A DNA stretch of 64,000 bases from the NCBI GenBank assembly GCA_904066235.2, contig CAJFCV020000006.1, forward strand, positions 1,984,001 through 2,048,000. Direction: 5' to 3'. Positions 12,501 to 24,119 of the stretch are shown here, piece by piece. Positions within the stretch are counted from its first letter, which is position 1; each line of letters begins with the position of its first letter. The stretch comes from Bursaphelenchus xylophilus. Lineage: Eukaryota; Nematoda; Chromadorea; Rhabditida; Aphelenchoididae. A program made the translations under genes and the position numbers. The notes beneath the pieces are model-generated. The model saw only the letters and a list, made by a program, of their open reading frames with translations, was not told the origin of the DNA and searched no databases.

Positions 12501-13203
12501 ACCAAAAGACGGGGAGGAAACAAAAGGGTTTCGTTGTAAATACAAAAGCCTTACGATTAGAAATGAATTTTTAAGATCTTAAAATTGGAAATTAGTCGTT
12601 ATAGAGAGGTTTTATTGTACGAAAAGTTGTTCTACAGGGCAACTTTTTTTATTCTCTGCAGTGAAAATTTAGAAAAAATATTCAAATTTTTTTTAGGAAG
12701 ACTACCTATGGGCTACGCTGGCTGGCGCTGCGGCTATGAATCAGAATTATCGGATCGCCGAGATTGCCTATAGCGAACTTTTGGAAGTGGAAAAAGTCTA
12801 TTATTTGGGCGAGATTAGCGCCGAAACCAAGAAGGAACGTCGAAACGCTGCGATGGCACTCTTCAATGGCAATTTACGAGACGCCGAAGCGGCGCTAATT
12901 CAAGCCGGAGAGTTTTTCAGAGCCATCATGTTGAATTTGAGCATGTTCAAGTTTGAAAGGTAAAAAAATTCAAAAAAATCGCATTTTTATTAAAAAAAAT
13001 TACAAGAAACCTTTTTTAGAGCTCTCGAACTCGCGGTGAAGCATAACATCCATGTGGATACGGTTCTCGGCTACAGAAAAAGGTATTTGGAAGAGACTGG
13101 ACGAAAAGAGAACGATCAAAAGTTCCTGAAACACTATGCCAATTACGAAATCGATTGGCAACATATTCGAGAGCAGGTCAAGCATGATTTGGCCAAAAAT
13201 TAA
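6555..13203 (+). CDS. che-2: Intraflagellar transport protein IFT80 (CHE-2)
   Basis: IFT-B subunit needed to build sensory cilia. Exons: 6555-6721, 8445-8656, 8782-9188, 9996-10120, 10230-10481, 10589-10956, 11546-11865, 12697-12959, 13020-13203. They join to 765 codons, close to the ~777 residues of vertebrate IFT80. The first propeller of WD40 repeats covers about residues 1-300 (for example GEDGALKTWSRSGMLRS, KAHEGIVLCVAWS, YPITALAWNSDGELFAVGSF). NWNTPIISELKDG lies just after it. The second propeller runs to about 600 (IHFNNLTNMLAAFRDRR). The alpha-helical tail contains ALELAVKHNIHVDTVLGYRKRYLEETG, a strongly conserved IFT80 segment. Introns 1, 3, 6 and 7 hold inverted-repeat elements or tandem repeats and make up most of the length. 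All nine joins are GT-AG and in frame. An X-box lies upstream. Confidence 0.96.
6857..7587. repeat. Foldback element with GCAC(A/T)GTGC tandem core, che-2 intron 1
   Basis: The ends are inverted: CTATTAGCATTTTCACAGAG on the left and the complement (TTTGTGAAAATGCTAATAG) on the right, both followed inward by a CCTGGA/TCCAGG word. The core is a ~97-bp unit repeated about four times, each with GCACTGTGC palindromes and a CGCCGC(C)GCGAGAATTT block. A family-1 MITE is inserted in one unit. Confidence 0.7.
7178..7332. mobile_element. Family-1 MITE nested in the foldback repeat, TA duplication proven
   Basis: A 155-bp element with arms TCTGTCTGTCGGAAAAATAA and TTATTTTCCCGACAGACTGA. The host repeat unit reads GCGACATAAGCTTTT in its uninterrupted copies. 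Here it reads GCGACATA, element, TAAGCTTTT, so TA was duplicated on insertion. This identifies the family as Tc1/mariner-type in target choice. No coding capacity. Confidence 0.88.
7733..8092. repeat. CAGGGTCT-ended MITE with perfect internal hairpin
   Basis: Flanked by TA at 7731-7732 and 8093-8094. Ends are CAGGGTCT and AGACCCTG. Near its centre is a perfect hairpin, 19-bp arms at 7922-7940 and 7944-7962 with a 3-nt loop. Lies in che-2 intron 1. Confidence 0.75.
8098..8279. repeat. Inverted-repeat element with GCACTGTGC motifs, che-2 intron 1
   Basis: Ends are CGTCCAGAAAGTCGCTGGA at 8098-8116 and TCCAGCGACTTTCCGAACG at 8261-8279, inverted with two mismatches. The core holds ATGCACTGTGCGAAAG and related words, linking it to the clusters at 35640 and 46005. 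Confidence 0.65.
9220..9950. repeat. Degenerate ~40-bp tandem repeat, che-2 intron 3
   Basis: About 16-18 copies of a unit like TTTGCACAGTGCAGTTTTCT then AGTTGAAATTAGCCTATAT. The 9-bp palindrome GCACAGTGC is the most constant part. The same unit occurs in QSOX introns at 36669-36770 and 38845-39310. Confidence 0.85.
11103..11513. repeat. Foldback element with ~80-bp inverted ends, che-2 intron 6
   Basis: The left arm (about 11105-11183) and right arm (about 11429-11510) are inverted copies. Both contain CTCTCCGGTAGTTTC, GATTGGTGTGATT and ACGGTCAAAAGTC. A solo family-1 end (CAGTCTGTCGGGGAAATAAT) lies just before it at about 10994. No reading frame of note. Confidence 0.7.
11903..12336. repeat. 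Family-2 inverted-repeat element, che-2 intron 7
   Basis: It begins after TA with CAGAGGAAGTGCCCCAAGCG and carries the family landmarks (GATGAAACTTGGC, AAAGTTTCATGCCTATTTC, GACCGCTCTCCGCG). The right end degrades after AAAATCTGAGCGTCC. Confidence 0.7.
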
Positions 13204-13258
13204 TTATGTTTATTCGTATTTTACAACCGGTTACATTAAATATTTCAGTTATTTATTG

Positions 13259-13264
13259 AATAAA
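13259..13264 (+). terminator. Poly(A) signal of che-2
   Basis: AATAAA 56 nt after the che-2 stop codon. Confidence 0.75.
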
Positions 13265-14400
13265 CATCGATTTCTAGCCATGAAATTTGAAAAAAATATC
13301 GTTTATAGTCAAAACAGGACTTTTTACCATCAGTCTGTCACTCAGGATTCCAAAAGAAAATCCAAAACGATCTCTGATGGTTGTATCATCACTGCCATTC
13401 AGTAGCAGAACTGGAAAGTTTTATCGTCACCGACCGGCGCCGAACCCGCCACTTTCGGATTCAAAAGCGAACACACTGCCACTGCGCTAAATAATCACAG
13501 ACCCGACAACTCTTTCGTTTCTTCCTCATTCGAAAAGAAAAAGAAGAGGGAGACATTTTATACGATTTGAGGAAAATTTCGATTACTTTGAAGCACAAAT
13601 TTTTTTTTCATTTTATGGCAACAATTAAGTTCCACTAAACTTAAAAAATTTTTAATCAAACAATTTTTTTGATATCACTATATCGCGCTCAAAAAACCAC
13701 TTATTACTTGTGCAAACAGAAGAACAGACTGAACAAAGCAAGCGGGGGAAACGAAAAACTTGGGCTCTTGATTTCTCTATAATCTTTTTTGCGCAAAAAC
13801 AGGAGAACTGATCTCCCATCCGACAATTTGTCAACCACCAAAATCGAGAACAATTATGTAACGCTCACATGGATCGGTTCTCTCATTTTTTTGCGTCAGA
13901 ATGTCGAAAAAAGGTTTTTTTATTTTTGAATCTATTTCGGAGTGTCAATTTTTCATTGCGATTCCAAATTTTTGAAGCATTTTTTAGAACTTTCTAAAAA
14001 TTTGATTGTTTGAAGGGATGTTTGGATTTTTGGATTATCGGATTTCGCAGGCTCAAAACAAACGATATAATGGAGAATGGATCATTTTGTAAATTGATGA
14101 TGATCATGTTTTTCACAGTTTATTTTATGATTTCCTCAAATTGACGACTGTTGATCGTTAATTGAAAATATGACAAAATTCGCTTTTCTTTGATTTGCTG
14201 ATGTTCTCAGCTCACGTAGGGTGCGTTTCCGGCTGCAACTCGCTAAAGACGAACATCTGGGACAGCGATTCTTCCGCATTCCTTATAAAGGCGACTAGGG
14301 AAGACTGAGGTACATATTTTTTACAGAGGAAGATCATCCTTGTCGTATTTTACCCACTATTTTTAAAACCTTCATTTTCTTATTTTTTATACACTATAAA

Positions 14401-14538
14401 TCAGTCTGTCGGGAAAATAATGAGCACAATGTCGCTGAGACGAAAAGTAATTTGATTTTGCCGCGACACAGTTCATTTCCTCCGCGGCGATGCGATTTTC
14501 CATCCGACAGAGTGCCCAATATTTTCCCGACAGACTGA
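14401..14538. repeat. Family-1 MITE
   Basis: TCAGTCTGTCGGGAAAATAA at the left and its complement at the right, with GAGCAC next inward on the left. TA follows the right end. 138 bp, noncoding. Confidence 0.85.
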
Positions 14539-14551
14539 TATAAGAGAAATG

Positions 14552-14659
14552 GTTTATAAATTTTGTTTTTCAATCCAGTCAAAACCGGCACATCAGTCTG
14601 AGGTCAATTTTGGACTGAATTAGCCGCTTTTTGGCTGGATTGAAAAACAAAACTTATAG
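14552..14659. repeat. Foldback hairpin
   Basis: Arms TATAAATTTTGTTTTTCAAT (followed by CCAG) and the complement ATTGAAAAACAAAACTTATA pair over about 24 bp around a ~60-bp centre. Confidence 0.65.
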
Positions 14660-15039
14660 ATCACCTCCTATGTATGCACTACAAACAAGCCTGATCAAAT
14701 ATTTGAGCTTTGCTTGGACCCAGACATGACAAGTGCTTGAAAAAGATTCAAATCCGGGTTCACTTTTTGAGGACTTCCAGGAAAATTTCGGAGATAAGTG
14801 TTCAAAAGTAAAATCTTTTTTTCCGAAAGACGACCTTCTTTGATCAGATCCCCTCACTTCCTCCTCACGTAAAATTTGTTGAGTATGTCGGCTGCGCATG
14901 ACAAACCCAGAGTAAGCGTGACCGTAAACCGGCCGGCCCAGGCCTATGAAACTTCGAAAGTCCTGCCCGGCGGGCCCGGAAACTTTCGCGTCTGAATTTT
15001 TTCGGGATGTCGACAGTTTCGACCAAAAAAATGTACCGT

Positions 15040-15410
15040 GGAAAAAAATACCATTTTGCATCCGGGATGTATCGAAAAATGTGGAAAAATACCTCCTTCT
15101 CCTGGTGAAAAAACTCCGATTTCAAAAGGGTTCCAGCCCCTTTTTTGAGGGACCTTCAAAACGGCGGAGTTTTTTAGTTGAAGATGGAGGCATTTTGCCA
15201 CATTTTTTTTCTTTTTTTTTTGATACTTTTTTATGGACCTGATCCATTGACAAAAAACGTACCATTTTGCATCCGGAAAGTCTCAAAAATGTAGCAAAAT
15301 GCCTCCCTCTCCAAGCGAAAGTCTTCAAACTGGGAGTTTTTTATTTGGATAGGGAGGCATTTTGCTGCATTTTTGATACTTCCCGGATGCAAAATGGTAC
15401 GTTTTTTGCC
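15040..15410. repeat. Family-3 elements, two overlapping diverged copies
   Basis: Repeated ACCATTTTGCATCCGG and CCGGATGCAAAATGGTACG words in both orientations, with CTCCCTCTCC and GGAGGCATTTTGC blocks. These are the internal landmarks of the complete copies at 44444 and 53387. Ends are not resolved. Confidence 0.55.
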
Positions 15411-16934
15411 CTGGATATCAAACCTGAGTTCAAGTTCGACGACCCCTCAAATTCAATTTACTCTAAAGTTTTGCTTTTTTCAACACACTTTTTCAATTAT
15501 AACTTTATATCGGATGTTCTAATACCTTCCCGACCACCTGACAAAACTCCAAATACAATAACTATGAGATTTTCCGAAACAAAATTTTCCATCCCTTTGA
15601 TCCCTTTGAAAGCCCGCAATTTCAATGACAAAAGCCATGTCTGTCCATAAAAAAATTTGTAAACAAAAACTTTGAATTGAATTCTAAACAATATGAGAAC
15701 TGTGTACATTGTATTCCTTGACCTTTTCGATCATTTAGTTTACATGCTGTAATAGGCGAGGCCGGTTTCGAACCGTCCGCAGGGCGTTTTAAAAACAAAA
15801 CAAAGTGTAAAAGAAGATCATCATACGATCTCGATTACTTGGAAAATTGCTTTTCTGTAACTTGGTGATTTATTGCCGCAGGGGATGCGAGGAAAAATAG
15901 TTTTGCTGGACCTGTTCGAATTTTGTAGACTGGTGTGAGATGGGGTAGAGCGTATTTTGCGCGAGCTAGGAGTCTCGTATAGGTCTTAGAAAGCTTATTC
16001 TAAGTTTGTGCCAATTTTCATCAAAACTTGAACGTCGCGCTTGGAGTATTTCCCCTATAAAATTTGCCCTCAATTGCCACCCAAATATTTTTTATACAAT
16101 CCCATTTTTGTGCAGCTTTTTTTGCACGTTCCTTTTGCAACAGGGACCCTTATCAAACTCGGAACAAAATGAGATTCATTTGAATAATTTTACATTTAAT
16201 TAAACCAAAATTTGCTTTAGAATCATAAACCCACATCTTATCCTAATTCCCCAAAGTTTCTTTATCAAAGAAATGTTTTAACGGCCAAGAAAAAACTAGC
16301 TAATCGTAAATCTTTGAAGCTAGCTCAAAGATCCGTTATTTGCACTTCCTCTCCCATTTTTTTATTAATTTGTCATGTTTTTTATCGAGCCAACAAATCA
16401 CGATTTGACCCCAACTCCGAGCCCTTTCGGCATATCCGTCTTAATCTCTCAAATTCAACGTTTTGTTTATCAGACATTTAATTGTTTACAAGTTAGCTAT
16501 GGTATCTATGCGAGCGAGGGTTCACGTCCTCGACGTTTTTGACGTCCTTATGTTTTATTTTTGAGACTAAACAGTCCAATATAAACAGCGATTTCGGAGG
16601 CGGGGAATTTGGAGTTCACTGAGATTTTTTGGATTTTCAGGGAGCAGAATAAAAAATCTCCTGTAAAATACAATTAAAACAGGGTCCGCGAAATACTCGA
16701 GCATCTCTTGACACATTTTTACTAAGCTGGTCCTGCAGGACTGAAATTCTACGGACTCCGTAAACTAACAAAGTAATCATTTATTTATTTAATCTTGTGA
16801 GGTTTGGCTTACTGTAGGCGCACTGTAATTTTACCACAAATTTTGTATTTTAGTTTCAGTATGTAGAGAAGTCAACGACTTGTTTTTTTGGATTCAAGAC
16901 GACGTACTGACAAAATTTGATGCTATTTTTTTTT

Positions 16935-17155
16935 ACTTTTTGTGAAAACATTACCCTCTACGGTAGAAATACTCATAAAACTTTTCATGCCAAAATTCGC
17001 GGAAACTTGACGCATCTTTGCCGACTTTAAATCCAGAATTTTCGGTCATTTTTGCAAAGCGCGAGCTATGAATCTCGCTATGTCTAGAAAAATCTAACAG
17101 AAATATGCGCAAGTTTCATCAAAATCTGAGCGTCGCACTTTGACCACTTCCCCTT
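16935..17155. repeat. Family-2 element, partial
   Basis: Has CTCTACGGTAGAAATA, AAACTTTTCATGCC, GCAAAGCGCGAGCTATGA and a right end of ATCTGAGCGTCGCACTT. The left part is missing. Confidence 0.55.
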
Positions 17156-17628
17156 TCAATTTGTCTCATGTCTCGTCAAATCCTGAGCGGCTAGCTTCAA
17201 ACTCTTAGCACTTTGAGAAAAACGACTTTGAGCCTACTGAATTATTGTAAAAAAATACTGTAGATTCCTCATGATTTTTCCCAATTTTTTCTACCGTCTC
17301 TAGTCCAAAGTTTTCGATTCCAAAGTTCCCCCAATCGAACTTTTGCTACCTTTTCCCAGAATCGCCGCCTTTTCGAGGGATTCCAACCCACGCTCTGGCG
17401 AGCGTGGAATTTGTCGATGAAAAATGCAGCCGAATCAACGGAATCGCTCCCATAACCCGAGTGTCGTATAAAAAGGACAGACATACGTCATGTTTACAAC
17501 GCATTACTGCGTCGTAAAACATAGTTGCCGGTTTTTTGGCTGGACATTTGTTTTGTAAGGGCGATGAAAGGGGCTTGTCTTTTTATTTCGCCAGCTTTTT
17601 GGGCGCTTCATTAAAATTTTCGCTCATT

Positions 17629-17720
17629 ATCAGTCTGTCGGGAAAATAATGTGGACTTGCCGCGCTTTGGAATCACCTATCATCGCTTTTGGCTAGCTGC
17701 AAAAAATAAAGCTGTCTCGC
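17629..17720. repeat. Solo family-1 MITE end
   Basis: TCAGTCTGTCGGGAAAATAA followed by TGTGGACTTGCCGCG, the GTGGA subfamily. No facing right arm is seen nearby. Confidence 0.6.
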
Positions 17721-18609
17721 CCTTAAGCACTTCGGTTTTACACGTTTTTCTCATACGATTCGTCTTAAATATACAATATTTATCATAGATGACTAACACC
17801 TTCCCTAACCGGAGCTACTTTACAAAAAATGTCATTTTTGCATTTGCAACCGTAAATTCTAAGCCGGCTTACTCATAATGTTTATTTCTGTTTACCCCGT
17901 GTGACGTCTTCCATACTCAATCAAACTATTTGACGTCGAAAGGACGTAGAAATCGGCCTCCCACTTCCTCTAGGCTTAGAGGCTCAAAGAGTTCAGTCAA
18001 GACGACATTTTGAAACATTCTAAGCTCTCTGAGAATTCAGAGCAATCGTAATGTGTTCTCGATAGAGGCCGTGACGTTTCAATGTGACGGAAAACTGGAA
18101 GTAAAAGGGGGTATATAAAACAAAATGCTATAATACTTTCTCTTACAAAGGAAATGTATTCTTGCACATTTTTGCGCTTTTAGCAGCTCAGTTTTACATA
18201 TTATAGGTATATAGTCATAGGTTATGTAACATATATACCGCAACCTTATAAAGGGTTGCTCTAGCTATAGAATGTAAGCCCTAATGAAAGGAAATTTGGG
18301 TGTTGCCCAAGGATCGCTCCGCAGTCTGGACAATTTTTATAAACCCAAATATTTTCAAATTACACCGTTCAACTGGTCATAGGACAGTCCGCTCGGACTA
18401 AGCCGCTCTATGGACGACCATATAGGATCATCCAAAATAATTGGTTTTATCTCCCTATCCAGCGGTAAAACCGTGAATAACTAAACTTTCAACTTATTTT
18501 CCGTTTTTTTCATTGTTCTGAATTGAGCAGTACCTGTAGAACGCGTATTTTACTAATTTCTTTCCAACCTTATTTTTAACAGCTTCAATTTTTAGCCTCC
18601 TCGGCCACA

Positions 18610-20543
18610 ATGACTCAAATTTTGGGGTTAATTGCCATTCTACTGGTTTCGCAAGCTAACGCTCGGCATATTCCCCATGAACCCCCATCCCACGAACGAG
18701 GACTTGGGCCGGATGGGCATCCAGACGACAAACTAATCATGGTCGAGGCTCTATGGCGTCATGGAGATCGCTCTCCTCTATTCATCTACCCTACTAGTCT
18801 GAATCAGGAGGCCGATTGGCCTGCTCCGTTGGGATTCTTAACCCCATTGGGCGCCGAACAGCAGAACGCCTTGGGGAAATGGATAAGGAGGAGATATGTG
18901 GAGCACTTCAAGTTCCTGCCCGACAAATTTGACGGGGAGATTTTGAAGGTAAGTTGCAGAAAAGTGCCAAAAAATCGCCACGTTTACTATTCTCATATCG
19001 CATTTACAGGTTCGATCGACTGAAGTCAACCGAACCATCAAGAGTGCCCAAGCCAACCTATTCGGTATGTATGGAGAACCCACAGTCGAATATCCGATCG
19101 ACATTGTTCCTCATGACGACGATTACGAAGCATTGCCAACTCAAAGTTGTCAGAGACTCACAGACCTGAGAGCATTGCTGCCGTTGACTCCGGAATATGG
19201 ACTACTAGAGACTAGTCATCATGTAAGTTGTTATATTAGACTCAGATTTGTGTGAAGCAAACCGCATTCAAAACATGGGGTTTCTAGATGGATTCTGTTG
19301 AATAGAAGCTCATTTTACCCTGAAATCGCCACTGGGACCCTTGAAAGACATCAAAAAGTCACCAGTGAGGATGCCAGGTTAAAATAAGCTTCCACGAATC
19401 CTCTACCATTGGAATCTTTTTGCAACATAACGTTTTCCTTATGACCTCTTTCAGGAACTCTATCACAAACTTCTTCACCTTACCGGCTATCCCCAAATGG
19501 ACACCGCAAAAATCCAATCTGTCTGGGATCCCATGTATCTCGAGCGACTGCATCACCGCGAAATCAATCCCAAACTCGACGAACACTTTGATGAAATCGA
19601 CAAAATTTACAACGACTTCTCTAAATTGACCTTCGGATACGATCTTGATGTCCTCAACGACCTCGATCTGAGTCTAGAACTCCGCCGAGTTTGGGGTGGA
19701 AATCTTTTGGACCGGATAATCCGAGAATTCCAAAATCGAATCGAATGCGAAAGCAGTCCGAATAGCGAAAAATGTGGAGACAAAGTAAAGTACTATGCGC
19801 AGTCGGCTCACGAAGTAACGCTCACCGGATTGCTGTCTACCTTTGGTCTGGGATTGATGGACTACGATCGGGAGGAGCCGCCCGAGTTGGCCGCATCGAT
19901 TTTCATGGAATTGTGGCAAAATGCGGAAGACGACTCATTTTATCTCAAAGTACGTGAAAGAGAGTAAATGATAGCTTAAAACTGGGCTAGAAGAAACGAG
20001 GAGGACCTGAGCCAACTATAAAAGCGATTGTGAATAAGTTTTAGGGGGATTTCCTCAGAAGAAACGCAACCTTATATTATCCATTACACCAAAAATACTT
20101 TTCGCAGAAGAAGTCAAAAATTCAAACAATACTCCCAAATATCTTGAACAAAAGACAACCTAAAGCCATGTAGAGCACAATGAAAAGATTTCAAGCTTTC
20201 CCGATATTAGTTTAAGCCTTCTCCAGCACATAAATTAATATCGATCCAATCTCTCAAAATTACTAACCTAGCAAACTGAGCCGCCGCTAACTTTATGTCA
20301 ACCTTTACAGACAATCTACCGTCGAAATGCCACGCAGATCTTGGACATAACCCCCAAGATCAGCCACTGCAAACTTCAGCCAAACCGAGGATGCGAATTC
20401 CACAGTTTCGTCGATAGATCGAGCGATTTCCTCCCCGAAACGGACTCAAAAACGGTAAATTTCACTCAGTCAACATTACTTTTGACCGTCTACGGAATTT
20501 CAAAGTATATTTTCAGCTATGCAACACTCCCGTCACCGTTTAA
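18610..20543 (+). CDS. Secreted histidine acid phosphatase
   Basis: Phosphomonoesterase of the histidine acid phosphatase family (lysosomal/prostatic type; nematode PHO-like). Exons: 18610-18948, 19010-19222, 19455-19949, 20311-20454, 20517-20543, joining to 405 residues. Residues 1-18 form a signal peptide ending in ANA. The catalytic motif RHGDRSP is at residues 50-56; the His is phosphorylated in this family. The second catalytic region reads SAHE at 301-304, where most relatives have HD, so the proton-donor residue is Glu rather than Asp. Cysteines in the C-terminal part (CESS, KCGD, SHCKL, RGCEF, LCNT) are likely disulfide partners. There is no C-terminal membrane segment, so it is probably secreted or free in the lysosome or gut lumen. 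The tiny last exon codes for eight residues. An acceptor-like TTTTTAG lies before the ATG. Which pho paralogue it matches is not known. Confidence 0.92.
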
Positions 20544-21426
20544 ACTGCATCTTTGTTCATCTCACCTTATACTTGACACGGGTCGTCAAAGTTTCAATTT
20601 TTCTTAGTTTTTTACCTTGTATACTGTAACATTATAGCTAATAAGTCGTAATAAATCTAATTATCTGTTCGCTATCACTTTATTTACCAGTTTCTGAGGT
20701 AATAAGCGCGATTTTGTGATAAAAACTAAAATTTTGGTCGGATTGATGTCTAAAACAATATAATTGTAAAAAAATCAAAGAAAACTATGGTAAGTCCTAA
20801 CTAAAACCATTCAACAGACCTCTAACTTGTTTCTGAATTCGAGATCAAACAAATTTTTCAACAATTTTTTGTGCATGACGGAATTTTTAGAAAACGAATC
20901 ATCTATGACGGATTTTCTCGAAGATTTATTTATTTTTACGCGTCAAGTGGAACATCGGGCAAGATCTCCCCCGTTTTTTCTGTTGTAAACACGAAGAGAG
21001 CGTTTCCTCCGCAGCCGGCCTTGTTTTTATTCGAGAATGCTAAAAAATTTATCGGGGAAGGGGAATTCTCCACCCAAAACCATATTTTCACGTCCGACAA
21101 GCGTTTATTCCTGATTTCTGGGCGGCAAAACCGAAATATTACGATGGACAGAGGCGGGCCGATTGTCCGACTCTCCGATCGCAGATTTCTTGGCCATAAT
21201 TTTCGTTTTTGGTCCGGCTTCTTTCCCCCTATTTAATTTTCTCCTTGCTTTGGATATAAACCTTTATTTTCTGCTCATTTCTCAATGGAATTGCAAATGA
21301 TTGCGGAGTTTTTCTGCATAATGTCTTCAAGACTCCTTTTGCTTGTGAGATTCACTTGTTTGTCGCGTTTATTTTTGTTTTCTCCTGGCTTTGTTTGTAT
21401 CATGTATAATATCGCGATATTTTTCG
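20544..21426. other. Intergenic region upstream of the tandem gene family
   Basis: A possible poly(A) signal AATAAA lies near 20651, after the phosphatase stop. The rest is AT-rich. A 121-codon open frame at 20871-21236 has no family resemblance and no splice context, so I do not call it. Confidence 0.5.
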
Positions 21427-23657
21427 ATGGCGAACGTTAAAATTGATGTTTTAGCAGATATAGCTCGGACAATGTGTGATGATAATGTCTCCAGAACAAG
21501 TCGGAGCGGCAGTACCTCTAAAACCAAAAAAGGATTCCTTTCAAGGACATTGGGGGTAAGTCTTCGATTTTTTGTTCGGTTTTTAGATCAGAAATGGAAG
21601 TGATTGTTGAAGATGAAGCTAAAGGAGGGTATTGGCACCATTTTACAATTTTTTTGAACTGAAAATTGGCTCTTTTTTAGGTTTGATGTTAAATTTTTTG
21701 GGTTTGGAGCCATGTCTAAGATTAGATTTGTCGATTAGGTACAAACAGGGTTTCGTAGGTCCCTAAAAATTTTTGAAAAGCATTATTGGGGTGTTCTCTT
21801 GGTTTCAGCTCATTTCTCATTTGTGATGCCCCATAAAGAATTATTTTTTAATCAAATTTATACTTTACATCTAGTGTAATATAAAATATTGATATTTTTA
21901 GAAACTAAAGGGTAAAGCCGAGGAGCATGAACTCGAAAAGCCTCAGGAAGAGGTCCGTGAAGAAATTCAAGAGGAAGTGAAGGCTCCCTCAGTCGCATCC
22001 AGTTCAAAAACAGATGATGAAGCTTCAGAGCAATCAGAAAGTGACAATGATTCTATTGATGGTGAACACACTGTTGGATCTCGCAAACAATCAAGCCAGG
22101 AGGAGGGTGAAAAGGAACCGGCCGAAGTTACAGATGAGTTGGATGAAAGTGCACAGAGGCTGATGGAGATCCTCAAAATTAAAAGCCCCTCCGACTTGAC
22201 TGATTCCGAGTCAGAAGAAATTAAGAAAGAAGAGAGTAAACCTCCAGTTCGCAGTAAGAAACGACTTGCTGATGTCGAGAAACTCAAGTTGATTGTGAGT
22301 TTTTTTTGGGTTTTTGATTGAATTTTAGGTGAAAGAAGAGAATTGTATCTTTGAGAATATAATTTTGCTGATTCATGTGCTTATTGCAACATTTTTCAGC
22401 AGCAAATCCTCCCCAAGCCGGTAATCAAGAGTGTCATTGTTCACAAGCACCCTGTAACCAATGCTGTGGCCGAGAAACAGCCCGTGGCCCAGTCCGACGT
22501 TCAAGCCGTTATTGTTGAAACTCGCCCTCAACGCGCTTCGGATGGCCTGAAATGGCATACAGATCGTCCGTCGCCTGGTGGACACGTAGAAGTCAACAAA
22601 TGGATCCAAACATATGCACCATTGGTTGTTCCCTTACATTTGACGCATTATACTGATAGCAAACATTTCTACTTTGATCAACCCATCGATTATTTAATTG
22701 CCTGGTCGGATGGGCATGATTGCTGCGGATTCGTGAAGCAATACGATGATGCCACCGAGAACGTCCCATTGGTCATGAGATTCGGGGGATTTTGGACAAG
22801 TACTGCGGTGCGAAACATGTATGTGGGCTGCACGGTGCGCGTCCGCGGTTATGTTCGAATGAAGGATCGAGAAGGAGGCCAAAGAGATGTGGCCCCGATC
22901 ATGACCAGAGGCTGCGATGTAGGCAGCGTATTGTTCGCGGGTATCCCTTCCCCCTCGGCGTTCGCCATCGAATGGGCGGTGGTGTCGCGTCCCAAAATTG
23001 TCCGCACCCTCGGTACTCTGGTGGAAGATAAATCTTATCAACCGAATGATAAAGGAAAGCTGTTGCTAGGACGAGTGAAAGACTGCGAGTACGGTGATGA
23101 GTACATTGCATGTTCGGAGAAATGGCCGATACCGGAAATCAAGGAATTACCTCCAGTTCCGTCGCCAGTCATCTTGAACTATGTTGAGGTAAGAATTTTT
23201 ATTTTTTTCTTGAACTTTTAGATGAAATAATGTAAATCCAGACTGGTGAAGGAAGGAATTACCTTAATTTTACTTTTGGAAGCAACTCGGCTGGTCTTAA
23301 ATGCAAAAATTACCTTATTTTAGGTACTTCTTCCTAAGTTTTAAAAAAAATATTCTTAAAGGTGTTCAAAAACGCTCGTTTGTAGTTTAGGGTCTAAGAT
23401 GCGAGATATCTTTGTATTCTTAACTTTTTTCAACCAAAAAAGTATCGAATTTTTTATAGTGATTGTAATTTCGTCAATAAAATAAAAATTTTCAGATAAC
23501 TGAACGTCATGTGACTGTGAAATGCAAAGATAAGTACCTCCTGGCCCCAGAATACATGGAGTCATATTTCCGAACGTCGGATCCATCAGATCACACCTTT
23601 TTATTTGCCTGGTTAGACCTTTCGATGACTCCATCAAGAACATTTGATGATATCTGA
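21427..23657 (+). CDS. Tandem family member 1, uncharacterised conserved protein
   Basis: I do not recognise this family. Exons: 21427-21555, 21902-22294, 22400-23188, 23496-23657, giving 490 residues. Residues 1-220 are variable, low-complexity and acidic/Ser-rich with a basic start (KTKKGFLSRTLG) and an SAQRLMEILKI helix also found in member 3. The shared domain starts near residue 223 (LKWHTDRPSPG). In order it holds YFDQPIDYLIAWSDGHDCC, VPLVMRFGGFWTS, GCTVRVRGY, IPSPSAFAIEWAVVSRP, a CEYGDEY...EKWPIPEIK block, ILNYVE, and LFAWLDLSMTPSR. No signal peptide or membrane segment is seen, so it is probably cytoplasmic or nuclear. Unlike members 2-5, it lacks the intron before the IPSPSAF block. 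Poly(A) signal AATAAA at 24003-24008. Confidence 0.88.
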
Positions 23658-24119
23658 TGTCTTTAAATTTGTTATTTTGATTTAACTTTATTAAGGGTAA
23701 CTTACGATTTTTTTTTGAGATGGTTATGCATTTTACAATGAAAATACCATGAAAATGCCTTAAAATATCGGAATTTGACTAAATTTGTTGGAAAAAGTTC
23801 TGTTGCAGTAAGATTTTTTGTTAAAAAATTGTATAAATTATATGTTGAGCTAATTTCTGTTACATTCCGAATTCTTTTTTCAAGGAAAATTAACCGTTTT
23901 TTTTGCGATGTAACCTTCTGATGTATATGATGTATTTATTCCCGATTTCTATGTGGTTCTTCTGTTAACATCGTTTAAACCCACTCATTTTGTAATATGC
24001 TTAATAAAGTTTGAAACCGTGCTGAGTTTTAGTCGAATCTCATTTCAACTGGTTTTTTACCCGTCAAAATTACCTAAGATAGCATAATGTGGATTGGGTT
24101 TTGTTGAAATTAATTTAGA

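Larger units (their letters stand above)
13265..18609. other. Gene-poor interval between che-2 and the acid phosphatase
   Basis: No supportable protein-coding or RNA gene is seen in 5.3 kb. It holds several inverted-repeat elements (listed separately) and unique AT-rich DNA. Weak Pol III-like words at 13430-13500 and 15755-15775 are dealt with under rejected observations. The last few hundred bases are the likely promoter of the downstream gene. Confidence 0.55.

Noticed and set aside
13430..13500. tRNA-like sequence on the minus strand (A-box-like TAGCGCAGTGG, B-box-like GGTTCGGCGCC)
   Set aside because: The acceptor arms do not pair, the T stem has a mismatch, and no 7-nt anticodon loop can be drawn. 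At most a tRNA-derived relic.
15750..15790. B-box-like GGTTCGAAACC on the minus strand
   Set aside because: No A-box or cloverleaf upstream of it.
20871..21236. 121-codon plus-strand open frame
   Set aside because: Composition and sequence look random, with no homology I recognise and no acceptor upstream.
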